From positions 124,001-188,000 of the forward strand of contig NZ_SORX01000002.1 in the NCBI RefSeq assembly GCF_004405125.1: DNA of 64,000 bases, given 5' to 3'. Position 1 is the stretch's first letter. Every line of letters starts with the position of its first letter. Positions 37,851 through 49,886 of this stretch are shown here, in pieces. A model generated the notes under the pieces. The model saw nothing but the letters and a program-made list of their open reading frames with translations. It was not told the origin of the DNA and did not search any database. The position numbers were made by a program, and so were the translations under genes. This DNA is from Jeotgalibacillus salarius (GTDB lineage Bacteria; Bacillota; Bacilli; Bacillales; Jeotgalibacillaceae).

Positions 37851-37853
37851 TGA

Positions 37854-37893
37854 AGTAAAGCTCTAATAACAACGTTGTTATTAGAGCTTTACT
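37854..37893. terminator. 40-base perfect palindrome, two-way terminator
   Basis: The 40 bases equal their own reverse complement (arms of 20, beginning AGTAAAGCTCTAATAACAAC). It sits between two genes that point at each other and overlaps the stop codon of the LacI-family gene. The centre TAATAACAACGTTGTTATTA resembles that gene's operators. Confidence 0.85.
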
Positions 37894-38810
37894 GTGTAAT
37901 TAAGAAGTATTTCCGGTGCCGGATTAGCAAAAATATTTTCCGATTGATTAATGGAAGAATGAACTTGAGTTGAGATTCTCTCAGCTCTTTTTTTTATTGA
38001 AAGTCCGAATAAAGAAACAGGGGAAGAGGGGTCCATCATTTCATCATACGCCATGATTGACATGTTCCCGGGAATATTAAGACCAAGTGTCTTACTTGCA
38101 AGTAATGTGAACTCTGCAATTTTTCGTGATGAACACACCACAGCATCAGGCATTGTGTCATCCAGGAGCGTGCGAACAGTCATGTAAAAATGTTCAAGAT
38201 CATGGCTGTTTACAGTAAGGTGTCTGATTGAATGAATGGACCCTGCACTTTTATTAAAGCTGTCATATAACCAACCGGAGGACATAAATTCACTAATCAC
38301 TAAAATAGATTGATGACCGGTAGATAACAGCAGATTTGCCGCTTTATTGGCGGATTCTCTCTTTAACGAATTGTTATTCATTAAGAGCTGGTCACCTTCC
38401 TGGTTGAACGCATGTAAAGTTATACTGACATTTGCAAAAGTGGTCTCTTTTTGATCTACAACGATGACGGCGCCTGCTCTTAATCGTGCAAATAATTCTT
38501 TTGCATCTTCAAATCCGGAAGTTGAAACTGCAGGCAAATACCCCCGTGCTTTTAATTGATTACTCACCTCATGAACGAAGGCTGCATATTCTGGTTTATA
38601 TAGATCAGGACAATAAATACCTACAGCGTTTGATTTCCCTGTGGCAAGTATTTTAGCGGATGTGTTAGTTTCATAACCCATTTCTTTTGCTAATTCCAAT
38701 ATTAACTGTTTCGTAGGTTCTTTTACTAACGGACTGTCGTTCAATGCCTTTGACACAGTAGAAAAGCTGACGTTTGCTGCTTTTGCGATATCTTTAATTG
38801 TAACCGTCAT
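37881..38810 (-). CDS. LacI-family transcriptional regulator
   Basis: 309 residues. N-terminal LacI headpiece TIKDIAKAANVSFSTVSKAL followed by NDSPLVKEPTKQLILELAKEMGYE (split here), hinge, then a periplasmic-binding-like effector domain. The frame is open to 38894, but the ATG at 38810 has GGAGGTG at the right distance and starts at the family N-terminus. The promoter lies between two identical 18-bp operators, so it should repress itself. The effector and other targets cannot be told; the neighbouring aldehyde dehydrogenase has no such operator, so they may be unrelated. Confidence 0.88.
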   Translation of the reverse strand: MTVTIKDIAKAANVSFSTVSKALNDSPLVKEPTKQLILELAKEMGYETNTSAKILATGKSNAVGIYCPDLYKPEYAAFVHEVSNQLKARGYLPAVSTSGFEDAKELFARLRAGAVIVVDQKETTFANVSITLHAFNQEGDQLLMNNNSLKRESANKAANLLLSTGHQSILVISEFMSSGWLYDSFNKSAGSIHSIRHLTVNSHDLEHFYMTVRTLLDDTMPDAVVCSSRKIAEFTLLASKTLGLNIPGNMSIMAYDEMMDPSSPVSLFGLSIKKRAERISTQVHSSINQSENIFANPAPEILLNYTVKL

Positions 38811-38825
38811 ATAAACACCTCCATA

Positions 38826-38843
38826 AATAATAACGTTATTATT
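38826..38843. promoter_or_regulatory. LacI-type operator, proximal
   Basis: AATAATAACGTTATTATT, a perfect 18-bp palindrome with the CG centre typical of LacI-family sites. It covers the expected transcription start of the regulator gene. Confidence 0.8.
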
Positions 38844-38849
38844 ATAATC

Positions 38850-38878
38850 ATTATACAAATAAAAATAAATAATAACAA
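38850..38878 (-). promoter_or_regulatory. Promoter of the LacI-family gene
   Basis: On the minus strand TTGTTA (38878 to 38873), 17 bases, TATAAT (38855 to 38850). It sits between the two operators. Confidence 0.75.
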
Positions 38879-38898
38879 ACAGGTATTTACCCAAAATA

Positions 38899-38916
38899 AA
38901 TAATAACGTTATTATT
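38899..38916. promoter_or_regulatory. LacI-type operator, distal
   Basis: The same palindrome AATAATAACGTTATTATT; the centre is 73 bp from the proximal one, close to seven helical turns, suitable for looping by a tetramer or for two dimers. Confidence 0.8.
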
Positions 38917-38938
38917 TTAAAGAAGTCGGGTTATTTGC

Positions 38939-38966
38939 ACATGTTTTTAAAATGGTGCATAAGATA
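38939..38966 (+). promoter_or_regulatory. Sigma-K-type promoter of cotE
   Basis: AC (38939-38940), 17 bases, CATAAGATA (38958-38966), which fits the sigma-K pattern AC-N16/17-CATANNNTA exactly. B. subtilis cotE also has a sigma-K promoter. It is about 28 bases from the start codon. Confidence 0.65.
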
Positions 38967-38993
38967 AGGGAGAAATGAAAGGAGGCCGCTTAA

Positions 38994-39524
38994 ATGACGG
39001 AATACCGTGAAATAATTACGAAGTCTGTGGTGGCAAAGGGAAGGAAGTATGTGAAATCAAAACATACGGTTCAGCCACCTCACAAACCGTCAAGTATTCT
39101 CGGCTGCTGGATCATCAATCATAAATACACCGCGAAGAAATCCGGAGAAAAAATCGAAGTGCACGGTTCTTATGAAGTGAATGTTTGGTATTCCCATCAT
39201 CAAAACACCAAAACTTCTGTCATTATTGAAAGTATTTCATATCAGGATGAGATCAGTCTTCGATATCGTGACAAAGACGCTAGAAATGATCATGAAGTCA
39301 TTGCGAGAGTTCTCCAGCAGCCGAACTGCATTGAGGCTGAAATTTCGGACAAAGGCCAGCATATTATTGTTCATGCAGAAAGAGAAATTGCGGCTGAATG
39401 TGTAGGAGAAACTAAAGTATGTGTAGCATTTACCAGGGAGCACCCATCAGATGACGATTGGGATGACTATGAATTAGATGAAGAACTGGAACATATTAAT
39501 ACAAATGTATTTGGTCATGAGTAA
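38994..39524 (+). CDS. cotE: Outer spore coat morphogenetic protein CotE
   Basis: Directs assembly of the outer spore coat in the mother cell. 176 residues with the family start [20 protein letters not shown], the core [27 protein letters not shown] and [12 protein letters not shown], and an acidic tail ([17 protein letters not shown]). GGAGG seven to nine bases before the ATG. Its usual neighbours ricA and mutS flank it, but with the accessory block inserted upstream. Confidence 0.96.
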   Translation: MTEYREIITKSVVAKGRKYVKSKHTVQPPHKPSSILGCWIINHKYTAKKSGEKIEVHGSYEVNVWYSHHQNTKTSVIIESISYQDEISLRYRDKDARNDHEVIARVLQQPNCIEAEISDKGQHIIVHAEREIAAECVGETKVCVAFTREHPSDDDWDDYELDEELEHINTNVFGHE

Positions 39525-39528
39525 AGCA

Positions 39529-39553
39529 CTGTCTCCGGACAGTGTTTTTTTAT
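39529..39553 (+). terminator. Terminator after cotE
   Basis: CACTGTC-TCCG-GACAGTG then TTTTTTTATT. Confidence 0.9.
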
Positions 39554-39616
39554 TGAACTTCAGCGGTGTAAGAAGTTTCATTGCAGTTGTATTTATAAGT
39601 GAGCAGACTGCATTTG

Positions 39617-39625
39617 TGCTATACT
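39617..39625 (+). promoter_or_regulatory. Extended -10 promoter of mutSL
   Basis: TGCTATACT, an extended -10 (TGnTATACT), with no good -35; about 40 bases before mutS. Confidence 0.5.
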
Positions 39626-39663
39626 TTCCCCATATAAAAAGTTAATGAACGGGGAGAGAAATC

Positions 39664-42225
39664 TTGACGAAATACACACCTATGATGCAACAGTATTTAA
39701 GAATTAAAGCAGAAGTTCCTGATGCTTTTCTGTTTTTCAGGCTTGGAGACTTTTATGAAATGTTTTTTGAAGATGCCCTGAAGGCTTCGAAGGAACTCGA
39801 AATTACATTAACTGCCCGGGGAGGCGGTACAGAAGATAAAATTCCGATGTGTGGTGTTCCTTATCACTCTGCAGCTTCTTACATAGAAAAATTAGTTGAA
39901 AGAGGATTTAAGGTTGCCTTGTGTGAACAGACTGAAGACCCTAAGCATGCAAAAGGGGTTGTAAGAAGAGAAATTGTTCAAATGATTACACCAGGTACTG
40001 CTGTGAATGCATTAAATGAAAGAGAAAATCATTTTTTGGGAGCTGCTGTTCAACTTTCTGGGGACAGATACAGTGTAGCCTATCTTGATTTATCGACAGG
40101 TGAGTCTAAGGCTGCGGTCGTAGGCAGCGAAGATTTGATGCTTCAGGAAATTACAATGATTAAAGCGAAAGAAATTATTTTGCCATCCTCAGTCAATGAA
40201 GCGTTAATCAAAAAGTTTCAAGATAGAGGGATGAGTGCTTTTTCAAAAGTAGACACTGAAACGCTTTCCTTTGATAAGGGATTGTTAAGTGAACTTGAAG
40301 ACGATGAAGTGAAAAAGGGTATTAGTCTGCTTTTGCATTACACTGCAGATACTCAAAAAAGAGCTTTAGAACATCTTCAGAAAACAGAACAGTACGAAGT
40401 GAACGCCTACCTGCAAATTGATCCGAATTCTAAAAGGAATCTAGAATTAACTGAAAATACCAGAAGTGGTTCAAAAAAAGGTTCACTCGTCTGGCTGCTT
40501 GATGAAACTGTAACAGCGATGGGAAGCAGACAGCTCAAACATTGGGTGGAGCGGCCGCTGATTAACAAGCATTCAATTAATGAGCGTCTGAATCTGGTTG
40601 AGAGTTTAAAAAATCACTTTTTTGAAAGAGAGTCTTTAAGAGAACTTCTTCAAAATGTATATGACCTGGAACGTCTCGCAGGGAGAGTGGCTTTTGGTTC
40701 GGTTAATCCGCGAGATCTTGTGCAATTAAAAAAATCTTTGCAACAGGTTCCATTTATCAAAGAAAAATTAAACGAAATACCTGATGAAGAGCTGAGAAGC
40801 AGAGCTGATTCTATGGATGCATGCAGTGATATCGCTGAATTGCTCGACAATTCAATTGATGACCAGGCCCCTATGATAATTAAAGACGGCAACTTTATTA
40901 AAGATGGTTATTCAGAAGAACTTGATCAGTATAAAGATGCAAGTAGAAACGGGAAAAAATGGATTGCCGAACTTGAACAAAAAGAAAAATCCATCACAGG
41001 CATTAAATCGCTAAAAATCGGCTATAACAGAATATTTGGCTATTATATCGAGGTGACAAAATCCAATCTATCCGGATTAAATGATGAACGCTACGAAAGG
41101 CGTCAAACGCTCTCGAATGCTGAACGCTTTATTACGCCTGAACTGAAAGAAAAAGAAACGCTGATTTTAGAAGCTGAAGAAAAGTCTGTAGAACTTGAAA
41201 ATCAAATTTTTCAAGTTATCAGAGAACGTGTTAAGAAAGAAATTCCGCGGATTCAGCGTCTCGCTAAGGAAATCAGTGAGGTGGATGTCCTTCAGGCCTT
41301 CGCCTATGTAAGTGAAAAAAGACATTATGTTAAACCGGTATTTTCTGAAAATCAGACGTTAAATATCGAAGAAGGGCGACACCCGGTCATTGAAAAAGTA
41401 ATGAACTTAAATGAGTATGTACCAAATTCATGCACGATGGATGAAAGCCGTTCGATGTTATTGATTACAGGGCCTAATATGTCAGGGAAAAGCACCTATA
41501 TGCGTCAGGTAGCACTCATTTCAGTGATGGCTCAGATGGGATGTTTTGTACCTGCTGATCGTGCTGAACTGCCAGTATTTGATCGGATCTTCACGAGAAT
41601 CGGAGCTGCGGATGATCTTGTAAGCGGGCAAAGTACGTTTATGGTAGAGATGCTTGAAGCAAAGCATGCACTGGAGCATGCGACTGAAAACAGTTTAATT
41701 TTATTTGATGAGATTGGCCGAGGCACGTCGACGTACGATGGGATGTCACTTGCTCAGGCGATCATTGAATACGTACATGATTCAATTAATGCTAAAACAC
41801 TCTTCTCGACTCATTATCACGAGCTTGTAGATCTGTCTTCCAAACTTGAACGGATGAAGAATATTCATGTAGCAGCCGCAGAGCAGGATGGCAGAGTGAT
41901 TTTTCTGCATAAAGTGAAAGAAGGACCGGCTGATAAAAGTTATGGGATCCATGTTGCTGAACTCGCTGACCTCCCTGCATCACTGATTAGTCGTGCAAAT
42001 GAATTACTTTTGGAATTTGAAGCTGAGAAAAGCAGTCAAACGAAAGAGTTATCAGAAGAAGGTCAAATGACTCTTTTTGATCTGCCTGTGAAAAATAATC
42101 AAGCTGAAAATAAAGTAATAAAAGAAATTCAGAAAATGAATGTACTTGAGATGACACCAATGGAAGCGATGAATGAACTTTACAAGCTGCAGAAAAAAGC
42201 TGGAAAGCTGGTAGCAAAATCATAA
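39664..42225 (+). CDS. mutS: DNA mismatch repair protein MutS
   Basis: Recognises mismatches and small loops. 853 residues. The mismatch-reading motif is in LFFRLGDFYEMFFEDA (Phe-x-Glu form FYE), followed by connector, lever and clamp; the ATPase has Walker A TGPNMSGKST, LFDEIGRGTSTYDG and the STHYHELVDL motif. TTG start with GGGGAG seven to eight bases upstream. mutL follows after 18 bases. Confidence 0.98.
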   Translation: MTKYTPMMQQYLRIKAEVPDAFLFFRLGDFYEMFFEDALKASKELEITLTARGGGTEDKIPMCGVPYHSAASYIEKLVERGFKVALCEQTEDPKHAKGVVRREIVQMITPGTAVNALNERENHFLGAAVQLSGDRYSVAYLDLSTGESKAAVVGSEDLMLQEITMIKAKEIILPSSVNEALIKKFQDRGMSAFSKVDTETLSFDKGLLSELEDDEVKKGISLLLHYTADTQKRALEHLQKTEQYEVNAYLQIDPNSKRNLELTENTRSGSKKGSLVWLLDETVTAMGSRQLKHWVERPLINKHSINERLNLVESLKNHFFERESLRELLQNVYDLERLAGRVAFGSVNPRDLVQLKKSLQQVPFIKEKLNEIPDEELRSRADSMDACSDIAELLDNSIDDQAPMIIKDGNFIKDGYSEELDQYKDASRNGKKWIAELEQKEKSITGIKSLKIGYNRIFGYYIEVTKSNLSGLNDERYERRQTLSNAERFITPELKEKETLILEAEEKSVELENQIFQVIRERVKKEIPRIQRLAKEISEVDVLQAFAYVSEKRHYVKPVFSENQTLNIEEGRHPVIEKVMNLNEYVPNSCTMDESRSMLLITGPNMSGKSTYMRQVALISVMAQMGCFVPADRAELPVFDRIFTRIGAADDLVSGQSTFMVEMLEAKHALEHATENSLILFDEIGRGTSTYDGMSLAQAIIEYVHDSINAKTLFSTHYHELVDLSSKLERMKNIHVAAAEQDGRVIFLHKVKEGPADKSYGIHVAELADLPASLISRANELLLEFEAEKSSQTKELSEEGQMTLFDLPVKNNQAENKVIKEIQKMNVLEMTPMEAMNELYKLQKKAGKLVAKS

Positions 42226-42243
42226 ACCGGGGAGGGGCTGCCG

Positions 42244-44052
42244 ATGGGGAATATACAACAGCTTGATGAATTTTTAGCTAATAAAATTGCAGCCGGAGAA
42301 GTTGTAGAACGGCCGGCATCAGTTGTAAAAGAGCTGATGGAAAATGCCATTGATGCCCATTCAACTATTATTGAAATCGAGTTGATTGAAGCAGGCTTAT
42401 CAAGTATCAGGATAAAAGACAATGGTGAGGGAATTTTAGAAGAAGATTTGCTAAGGGCTTTTTCAAGACATGCAACGAGTAAAATTAAAAATGAACATGA
42501 CCTTTTCAGAATTAAAACTTTGGGGTTCAGAGGAGAGGCGCTTCCAAGTATTGCCTCAGTTGCCAAAGTGGAAATTGTATCTTCAACCGGCGATCAGGGG
42601 GCAAAAGCTGTCATACACGGCGGTAAGCTGCTCAAACAGGAAGCAGCGTCAGCGAGAAAAGGCACGGACATCAAAGTGGAAGAATTGTTTTTTAATACGC
42701 CTGCAAGATTGAAATATATGAAAACAATCAATACAGAGCTCGGTAACATCACTGATATTGTGAACAGACTGGCCTTATCACATTCTGAAATATCAATCAG
42801 ACTGATTCATAATGGCAGAACGCTGCTTCACACAAATGGTCAGGGTGATGTAAGGCAGGTGTTATCCGCTATTTATGGTATTCAGACGGTGAAAAAAATG
42901 ATTCAGTTTCAAGGGGATTCACTGGACTTTACCGTTTCGGGCTGGGCTGCGCTTCCTGAGGTTACCCGAGCTTCCAAGAGTTATATTTCAGTTCTTGTCA
43001 ATGGCAGGTATATTAAAAATTACGGGATTACGAAAGCGGTGCTTGAAGGTTATCAGACCTTGTTGCCTATAGGCAGGTTTCCGGTTATTCTTTTATCCGT
43101 TGAAATGGATCCGCTTCTTGTAGACGTGAATGTTCATCCCTCGAAACAGGAAGTAAGATTCAGTAAAGAAAAAGAATTACAGCACGTAATAGCGGAAACG
43201 CTGAAAAAAGCTTTTCGTGAAGAAATACTCATTCCAAGTGGTGTGACGGAAAAGAAAGAACCAAAAAAATATTCTGAGCAGACAACATTTAATTGGGGTA
43301 CAGCAAAAGAACAAGAGTTGACGCCTAAGGAAACTGAATTTGAAAGTCCGGTTCCTGAAGAGCAGATCTCGCAGATGTTTGAAGAGCCAGACCGGCAAGC
43401 TGATCGTACGTATGAACAAAAGGAAAAAAATTACGAAGCAGATTTGATTAAACCCCAGCCGCCCAAAAAACGTATTCCGGATATTTCGGTGATCGGACAG
43501 GCACATGGCACTTATATTATTGGTCAGGGTGAAGAGGGGCTTTATATGATTGACCAGCATGCGGCACAGGAGAGAATCAAATACGAATATTTCCGTGAAA
43601 AGCTTGCTCAGGAAAATAAAGAAACGCAGGAATTGCTTGTCCCGCTAACTTTTGATTTTTCTGGTGATCAGTATATTAAAGTGAAAGATAACTTGTCACT
43701 TCTCGAGGATGCTGGTGTGTTTGCTGAAGAATTTGGCTCTAACAGTTTAATCGTCAGAGCACACCCTGTGTGGTTTCCCGAAGGTGAGGAAAGTGAAATC
43801 ATCGAAGAAATGATTGAGCAAATCCTCTCAGATAAGAGAGTGGATATTTATAAGCTGAGAGAAGAAGCAGCGATCCTTATGAGTTGCAAAAGGTCTATAA
43901 AGGCGAATCACTATCTGCAAAAAGCAGACATGGAACACTTAGTCAGTCAGCTGTCTGGATGTGTGGATCCATTTACTTGTCCTCATGGAAGGCCTGTAAT
44001 TATTCACTTTTCATCTTATGATATGGAAAAAATGTTTAAAAGAGTGATGTAA
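42244..44052 (+). CDS. mutL: DNA mismatch repair protein MutL
   Basis: GHKL ATPase and endonuclease, partner of MutS. 602 residues. N-terminal motifs: [44 protein letters not shown]. The C-terminal domain has the endonuclease motif [12 protein letters not shown] and the zinc-binding end CPHGRP. A variable linker (about 330-410) joins them. GGGGAGGGG before the ATG. Confidence 0.97.
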   Translation: MGNIQQLDEFLANKIAAGEVVERPASVVKELMENAIDAHSTIIEIELIEAGLSSIRIKDNGEGILEEDLLRAFSRHATSKIKNEHDLFRIKTLGFRGEALPSIASVAKVEIVSSTGDQGAKAVIHGGKLLKQEAASARKGTDIKVEELFFNTPARLKYMKTINTELGNITDIVNRLALSHSEISIRLIHNGRTLLHTNGQGDVRQVLSAIYGIQTVKKMIQFQGDSLDFTVSGWAALPEVTRASKSYISVLVNGRYIKNYGITKAVLEGYQTLLPIGRFPVILLSVEMDPLLVDVNVHPSKQEVRFSKEKELQHVIAETLKKAFREEILIPSGVTEKKEPKKYSEQTTFNWGTAKEQELTPKETEFESPVPEEQISQMFEEPDRQADRTYEQKEKNYEADLIKPQPPKKRIPDISVIGQAHGTYIIGQGEEGLYMIDQHAAQERIKYEYFREKLAQENKETQELLVPLTFDFSGDQYIKVKDNLSLLEDAGVFAEEFGSNSLIVRAHPVWFPEGEESEIIEEMIEQILSDKRVDIYKLREEAAILMSCKRSIKANHYLQKADMEHLVSQLSGCVDPFTCPHGRPVIIHFSSYDMEKMFKRVM

Positions 44053-44075
44053 AAATAATTATGAGAAGGTGTCTT

Positions 44076-44633
44076 ATGGAATTCGGAGACCAAAAAATAC
44101 TTCCGGCTGTTCATTCGATGAAAGACTTTGATAAAATGCTTAAATATTCTTTTGAATATGGCATTTTTCTCGATCTTCATATTGGCATGCTGAAAAGTGT
44201 TTTTGAATATGCAAACAGTAAAAACAAAAAGATGTTTTTGCACATGGATTTAATACAGGGTTTATCCAATGATGAACATGCAGCTGAATATATATGCCAG
44301 ACCATTAAACCGTATGGCATTATATCGACAAGAAAAAATGTTGTGAAACGAGCCAGGGAACTGAATGTTAAGGCCATACAACGTACTTTTGTAATTGATT
44401 CAAATGCATTTAAGAGAAGTGTGGAATTAATTAAACAGTCTGACCCAGATTATATAGAACTGCTTCCGGGTGTTGTGCCGAAAATGATAGAACGAATGAA
44501 ATTGGAAACCGGAAAGCCGATTATTGCCGGGGGTCTGATCGATCATCATGAGGAAGTGTCTGCTGCTATAGAAGCTGGAGCGAGTGCGATTACAACTTCT
44601 TCTCATTCTCTGTGGATGTATTTCGGGAAATGA
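44076..44633 (+). CDS. glpP: Glycerol uptake operon antiterminator GlpP
   Basis: RNA-binding antiterminator that, with glycerol 3-phosphate, lets transcription pass the leader terminators of glpFK and glpD. 185 residues, TIM-barrel-like; blocks ILPAVHSMKDFD, HMDLIQGLSNDEHAAEYICQ, KPYGIISTRKNVVKRA, AIQRTFVIDS, ELLPGVVPKMI and AGGLIDHHEEV. An ATG at 44061 is possible, but the one at 44076 has AAGG at better spacing and matches the family. It lies directly upstream of both its targets. Confidence 0.93.
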   Translation: MEFGDQKILPAVHSMKDFDKMLKYSFEYGIFLDLHIGMLKSVFEYANSKNKKMFLHMDLIQGLSNDEHAAEYICQTIKPYGIISTRKNVVKRARELNVKAIQRTFVIDSNAFKRSVELIKQSDPDYIELLPGVVPKMIERMKLETGKPIIAGGLIDHHEEVSAAIEAGASAITTSSHSLWMYFGK

Positions 44634-44634
44634 T

Positions 44635-44663
44635 TTGACAGCGTTTTCAAGAGCTGATATTAT
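44635..44663 (+). promoter_or_regulatory. Promoter of glpFK
   Basis: TTGACA (44635-44640), 17 bases, TATTAT (44658-44663), starting within two bases of the glpP stop. Confidence 0.8.
44636..44649. promoter_or_regulatory. cre site overlapping the glpFK -35 box
   Basis: TGACAGCGTTTTCA fits the cre consensus with one mismatch and covers the -35 box, so CcpA bound here would exclude RNA polymerase. Confidence 0.65.
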
Positions 44664-44670
44664 ATGAACC

Positions 44671-44752
44671 AAGTTAATAACCCGTGAAGAGACTAAGAGA
44701 CTCACAGATCCTACGCTAAATACAGGGAGGATTCTGTGGGTCTTTTTATTTT
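44671..44752 (+). promoter_or_regulatory. GlpP-responsive leader and terminator of glpFK
   Basis: The predicted transcript begins AAGTTAATA (44671-44679). A long stem follows: AGACTCACAGATCCT (44698-44712) against AGGATTCTGTGGGTCT (44728-44743) with one bulge, then TTTTTATTTT. This is the arrangement of GlpP-controlled antitermination. Confidence 0.85.
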
Positions 44753-44777
44753 CCGGGAATAAGGAGGAAGATCAGGA

Positions 44778-47088
<2,311 letters not shown>

Positions 47089-47102
47089 ACCTCTAAATAT
47101 GA

Positions 47103-47108
47103 TATAGT
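47103..47108 (+). promoter_or_regulatory. -10 element of the glpD promoter
   Basis: TATAGT at 47103-47108 with a poor -35 (TTTAAA at 47080-47085, 17 bases apart) inside the glpK stop region. Confidence 0.5.
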
Positions 47109-47114
47109 AGAGTC

Positions 47115-47197
47115 AAGTTAATACATGGGGTAGAGAGCAGAGAGGCCTGGATTCATTATGAGACATTTCATATATGGATTCAGTCTCTCTTTTTTTA
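47115..47197 (+). promoter_or_regulatory. GlpP-responsive leader and terminator of glpD
   Basis: Begins AAGTTAATA (47115-47123), identical to the start of the glpFK leader. The terminator pairs AGAGAG-CTG-GATTCAT (47139-47156) with ATGGATTCAG-CTCTCT (47174-47190) and ends in seven T. Confidence 0.82.
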
Positions 47198-47274
47198 CTT
47201 CTTACAAATATTACTAATGCAAAGGTATTGGAATTAAAACCCTGAGTTAATAAGGAATAATAGGAGGATACAAA

Positions 47275-48936
47275 ATGAACTTTTCAAGTGTAAGCAGATC
47301 AGAAAAACTTAAAAAGATGTCAGAAGAAGTCTATGACCTCGTCATAATCGGGGGAGGAATCACCGGAGCGGGCATCGCACTTGATGCTGTCACACGGGGC
47401 ATGAAAGTTGCTGTTATTGAGATGCAGGACTTTGCAGGAGGCACATCAAGCCGTTCGACCAAACTGGTTCACGGCGGACTCCGCTATTTAAAGCAATTTG
47501 AAGTAAAGCTTGTAGCGGAGGTTGGTAAAGAGAGAGCAATCGTATTTGAAAATGCCCCTCACGTAACGTCACCTGAATGGATGATGCTGCCGATTCATAA
47601 AGGCGGTACTTTCGGTAAGTTTTCTACTTCTGTGGGTCTGAGGGTATACGATTATTTGGCAGGTGTTAAAAAACATGAACGCAGAAAAATGCTAAGTCCT
47701 GCCGAGGCATCTGAAAAAGAACCTCTGGTTAAAAAAGAGGGTCTAAAAGGTGCAGGGTATTATGTAGAATACCGTACAGATGATGCTAGACTTACATTGG
47801 AGATTATTAAAAAAGCAGTTGAAAACGGTGCGGATTTCATTAACTATGTGAAAGCTGAACGTTTCACATACGACCAAAAGAAAGTTTCAGGTGTTGAGGT
47901 TAAAGATCAGCTGGATGGATCAACACAGACAATAATGGGTAGAAAAGTGATTAATGCTTCAGGACCCTGGGTTGATATTGTCAGAAACAAAGACTACTCA
48001 ACAAATGACAAAGAGCTTCAGCTGACAAAGGGTGTTCACATTGTCCTTGATCAGTCAGTATTCCCTTTAAATCAGGCGCTTTATTTCGACACACCTGACG
48101 GAAGAATGATGTTTGCGATCCCGAGAGATGGAAAAGCCTATATAGGGACCACTGATACATTTTATGGGAATGAAAAAGATACGGCTAATCCAAAAATGAC
48201 GCTTGAAGATCAACAGTATCTTTTAGATGCCATCAATTATATGTTCCCGGAAGTACATGTAACTGAAGAACAAGTGGAATCAAGCTGGGCCGGTGTTCGT
48301 CCGTTAATTTTCGAAAAAGGGAAAGACCCATCTGAAATCTCCCGTAAAGATGAAGTGTGGGAACACGACAGTGGCTTGATTACAATTGCCGGCGGTAAAC
48401 TGACGGGATATCGTAAAATGGCTGAACATGTAGTAGATCTGGCTTCTGAACGCTTGAAAAAAGAAGTAAAAAAATCGTTTTCAAAATGTAAAACTGTTCA
48501 TATGCCTCTATCTGGAGCTGAGTTTGGCGGGTCAGCGAACTACGATCAGTTTGTCGACCAAAAAGCGAAAGAAGCAGTTCAATATGGTCTGACTGAATCT
48601 GAAGGTAGAAAGATTGCTGCATTTTACGGCTCTAATACTGACAAATTGTATACTCTTGCACATGCTGCAAAAGGAATGCAGCTTGAGTATCCGATGACAC
48701 CATCGCTTTACGCAGAAGTCGTTTATGCGATTCAGGAGGAAATGACTGTAAAGCCGGTCGACTTCTTCATCAGAAGAACAGGACGTTTATTCTTTGATAT
48801 AAATGCTGTGCACCTGCAGAAGGAAGTTGTGTTAAAATTAATGCAAAACCTGTTAGGCTGGGATGAATCAACTTATCAGACATATCAGGTAGAGCTTGAA
48901 AAAGAACTTCGTGATGCAGTTGCACCGGTTAAATAA
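47275..48936 (+). CDS. glpD: Aerobic glycerol-3-phosphate dehydrogenase
   Basis: Membrane-associated FAD enzyme that oxidises glycerol 3-phosphate to dihydroxyacetone phosphate and feeds electrons to the quinone pool. 553 residues. FAD loop [37 protein letters not shown], the substrate region [14 protein letters not shown], and [24 protein letters not shown] nine bases before the ATG. Together with glpP, glpF and glpK it completes glycerol use. Confidence 0.97.
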   Translation: MNFSSVSRSEKLKKMSEEVYDLVIIGGGITGAGIALDAVTRGMKVAVIEMQDFAGGTSSRSTKLVHGGLRYLKQFEVKLVAEVGKERAIVFENAPHVTSPEWMMLPIHKGGTFGKFSTSVGLRVYDYLAGVKKHERRKMLSPAEASEKEPLVKKEGLKGAGYYVEYRTDDARLTLEIIKKAVENGADFINYVKAERFTYDQKKVSGVEVKDQLDGSTQTIMGRKVINASGPWVDIVRNKDYSTNDKELQLTKGVHIVLDQSVFPLNQALYFDTPDGRMMFAIPRDGKAYIGTTDTFYGNEKDTANPKMTLEDQQYLLDAINYMFPEVHVTEEQVESSWAGVRPLIFEKGKDPSEISRKDEVWEHDSGLITIAGGKLTGYRKMAEHVVDLASERLKKEVKKSFSKCKTVHMPLSGAEFGGSANYDQFVDQKAKEAVQYGLTESEGRKIAAFYGSNTDKLYTLAHAAKGMQLEYPMTPSLYAEVVYAIQEEMTVKPVDFFIRRTGRLFFDINAVHLQKEVVLKLMQNLLGWDESTYQTYQVELEKELRDAVAPVK

Positions 48937-48956
48937 AGAATATCTGAGGTGGTTAA

Positions 48957-49886
48957 ATGAAAGAGTCATTTTACACCAGAACAACAGACGGCAAGGAATT
49001 GTATACAGTTTTTTGGACATCTGAACAAAATTTTATTAAAGGCGCAATACAGCTCTGTCATGGGATGGCAGAGCATATTGGCCGTTACGAAGACATTGCA
49101 TCTGTATTAAACCAGAATGGCTATCATGTGATTGGTCACGATTGCAGAGGTCATGGAGAAACAGCAGCATTAACCGGTGAATTTGGTGACTATGGAACTC
49201 ACACTGACTTTACCAGGTTGGCCGATGATGTAATCGAAGTTCGTGACCAATGTTTAAGTAATGAGTTGCCTGTTTATTTATTTGGTCACAGCATGGGGTC
49301 ATTTATCGCAAGAAGGGTCATTCAACTATATTCAGATGCTTATGAAGGCGTTGTGCTATCAGGCACAAACGGTCCTCTTGGATTATTGGGTGTTCCGGCA
49401 ACGATACTGGCTTCAGTCCTAAGTGCTTATCAGCCAAAAGGCAAAGCAGAATTGTTGAACAAACTATCTTTTGGGAGTTATAACAATTCATTTCCCGATT
49501 CAAATACACCATTTGACTGGTTATCGTCCAATGAAGCAGCTGTAAAACAATATATAGATGACCCTAAGTGTGGATTTGTTTCAACAAACAGATTTTATAA
49601 AGTGTTATTTAAAGGTATAGACATGATCTACAACAAAAAAGAAATCAACCAAATAAGAAAAGAACTGCCAATCTTATTTTTGAGTGGTAAAAATGATCCG
49701 GTTGGAGACTTTGGAAAAGGTGTATTTAAATCTGCTCAACTGTATACAAACGCAGGCATTCAATCAGTCGATGTTTATTTATACGAAAATGGGCGTCACG
49801 AAATGTTAAATGAAATAAATGCAAACAGCGTAATTGATGATTTGTTGTATTGGTTAAATGTAAAAAAACAGGCAGGGGTAAAATGA
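48957..49886 (+). CDS. Alpha/beta hydrolase (monoglyceride lipase/lysophospholipase-like)
   Basis: Serine hydrolase of the S33-like (Hydrolase_4) family, 309 residues, no signal peptide. Nucleophile GHSMGS in VYLFGHSMGSFIARR, the oxyanion strand QLCHGMAEHIGRY, aspartate in LSGKNDPVGDFG and histidine in ENGRHEMLNE. GAGGTGG before the ATG, 20 bases after glpD, with no terminator between. It may release glycerol or lipid head groups and so supply the glp genes; that link is inference. The stop overlaps miaA by four bases. Confidence 0.82.
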   Translation: MKESFYTRTTDGKELYTVFWTSEQNFIKGAIQLCHGMAEHIGRYEDIASVLNQNGYHVIGHDCRGHGETAALTGEFGDYGTHTDFTRLADDVIEVRDQCLSNELPVYLFGHSMGSFIARRVIQLYSDAYEGVVLSGTNGPLGLLGVPATILASVLSAYQPKGKAELLNKLSFGSYNNSFPDSNTPFDWLSSNEAAVKQYIDDPKCGFVSTNRFYKVLFKGIDMIYNKKEINQIRKELPILFLSGKNDPVGDFGKGVFKSAQLYTNAGIQSVDVYLYENGRHEMLNEINANSVIDDLLYWLNVKKQAGVK

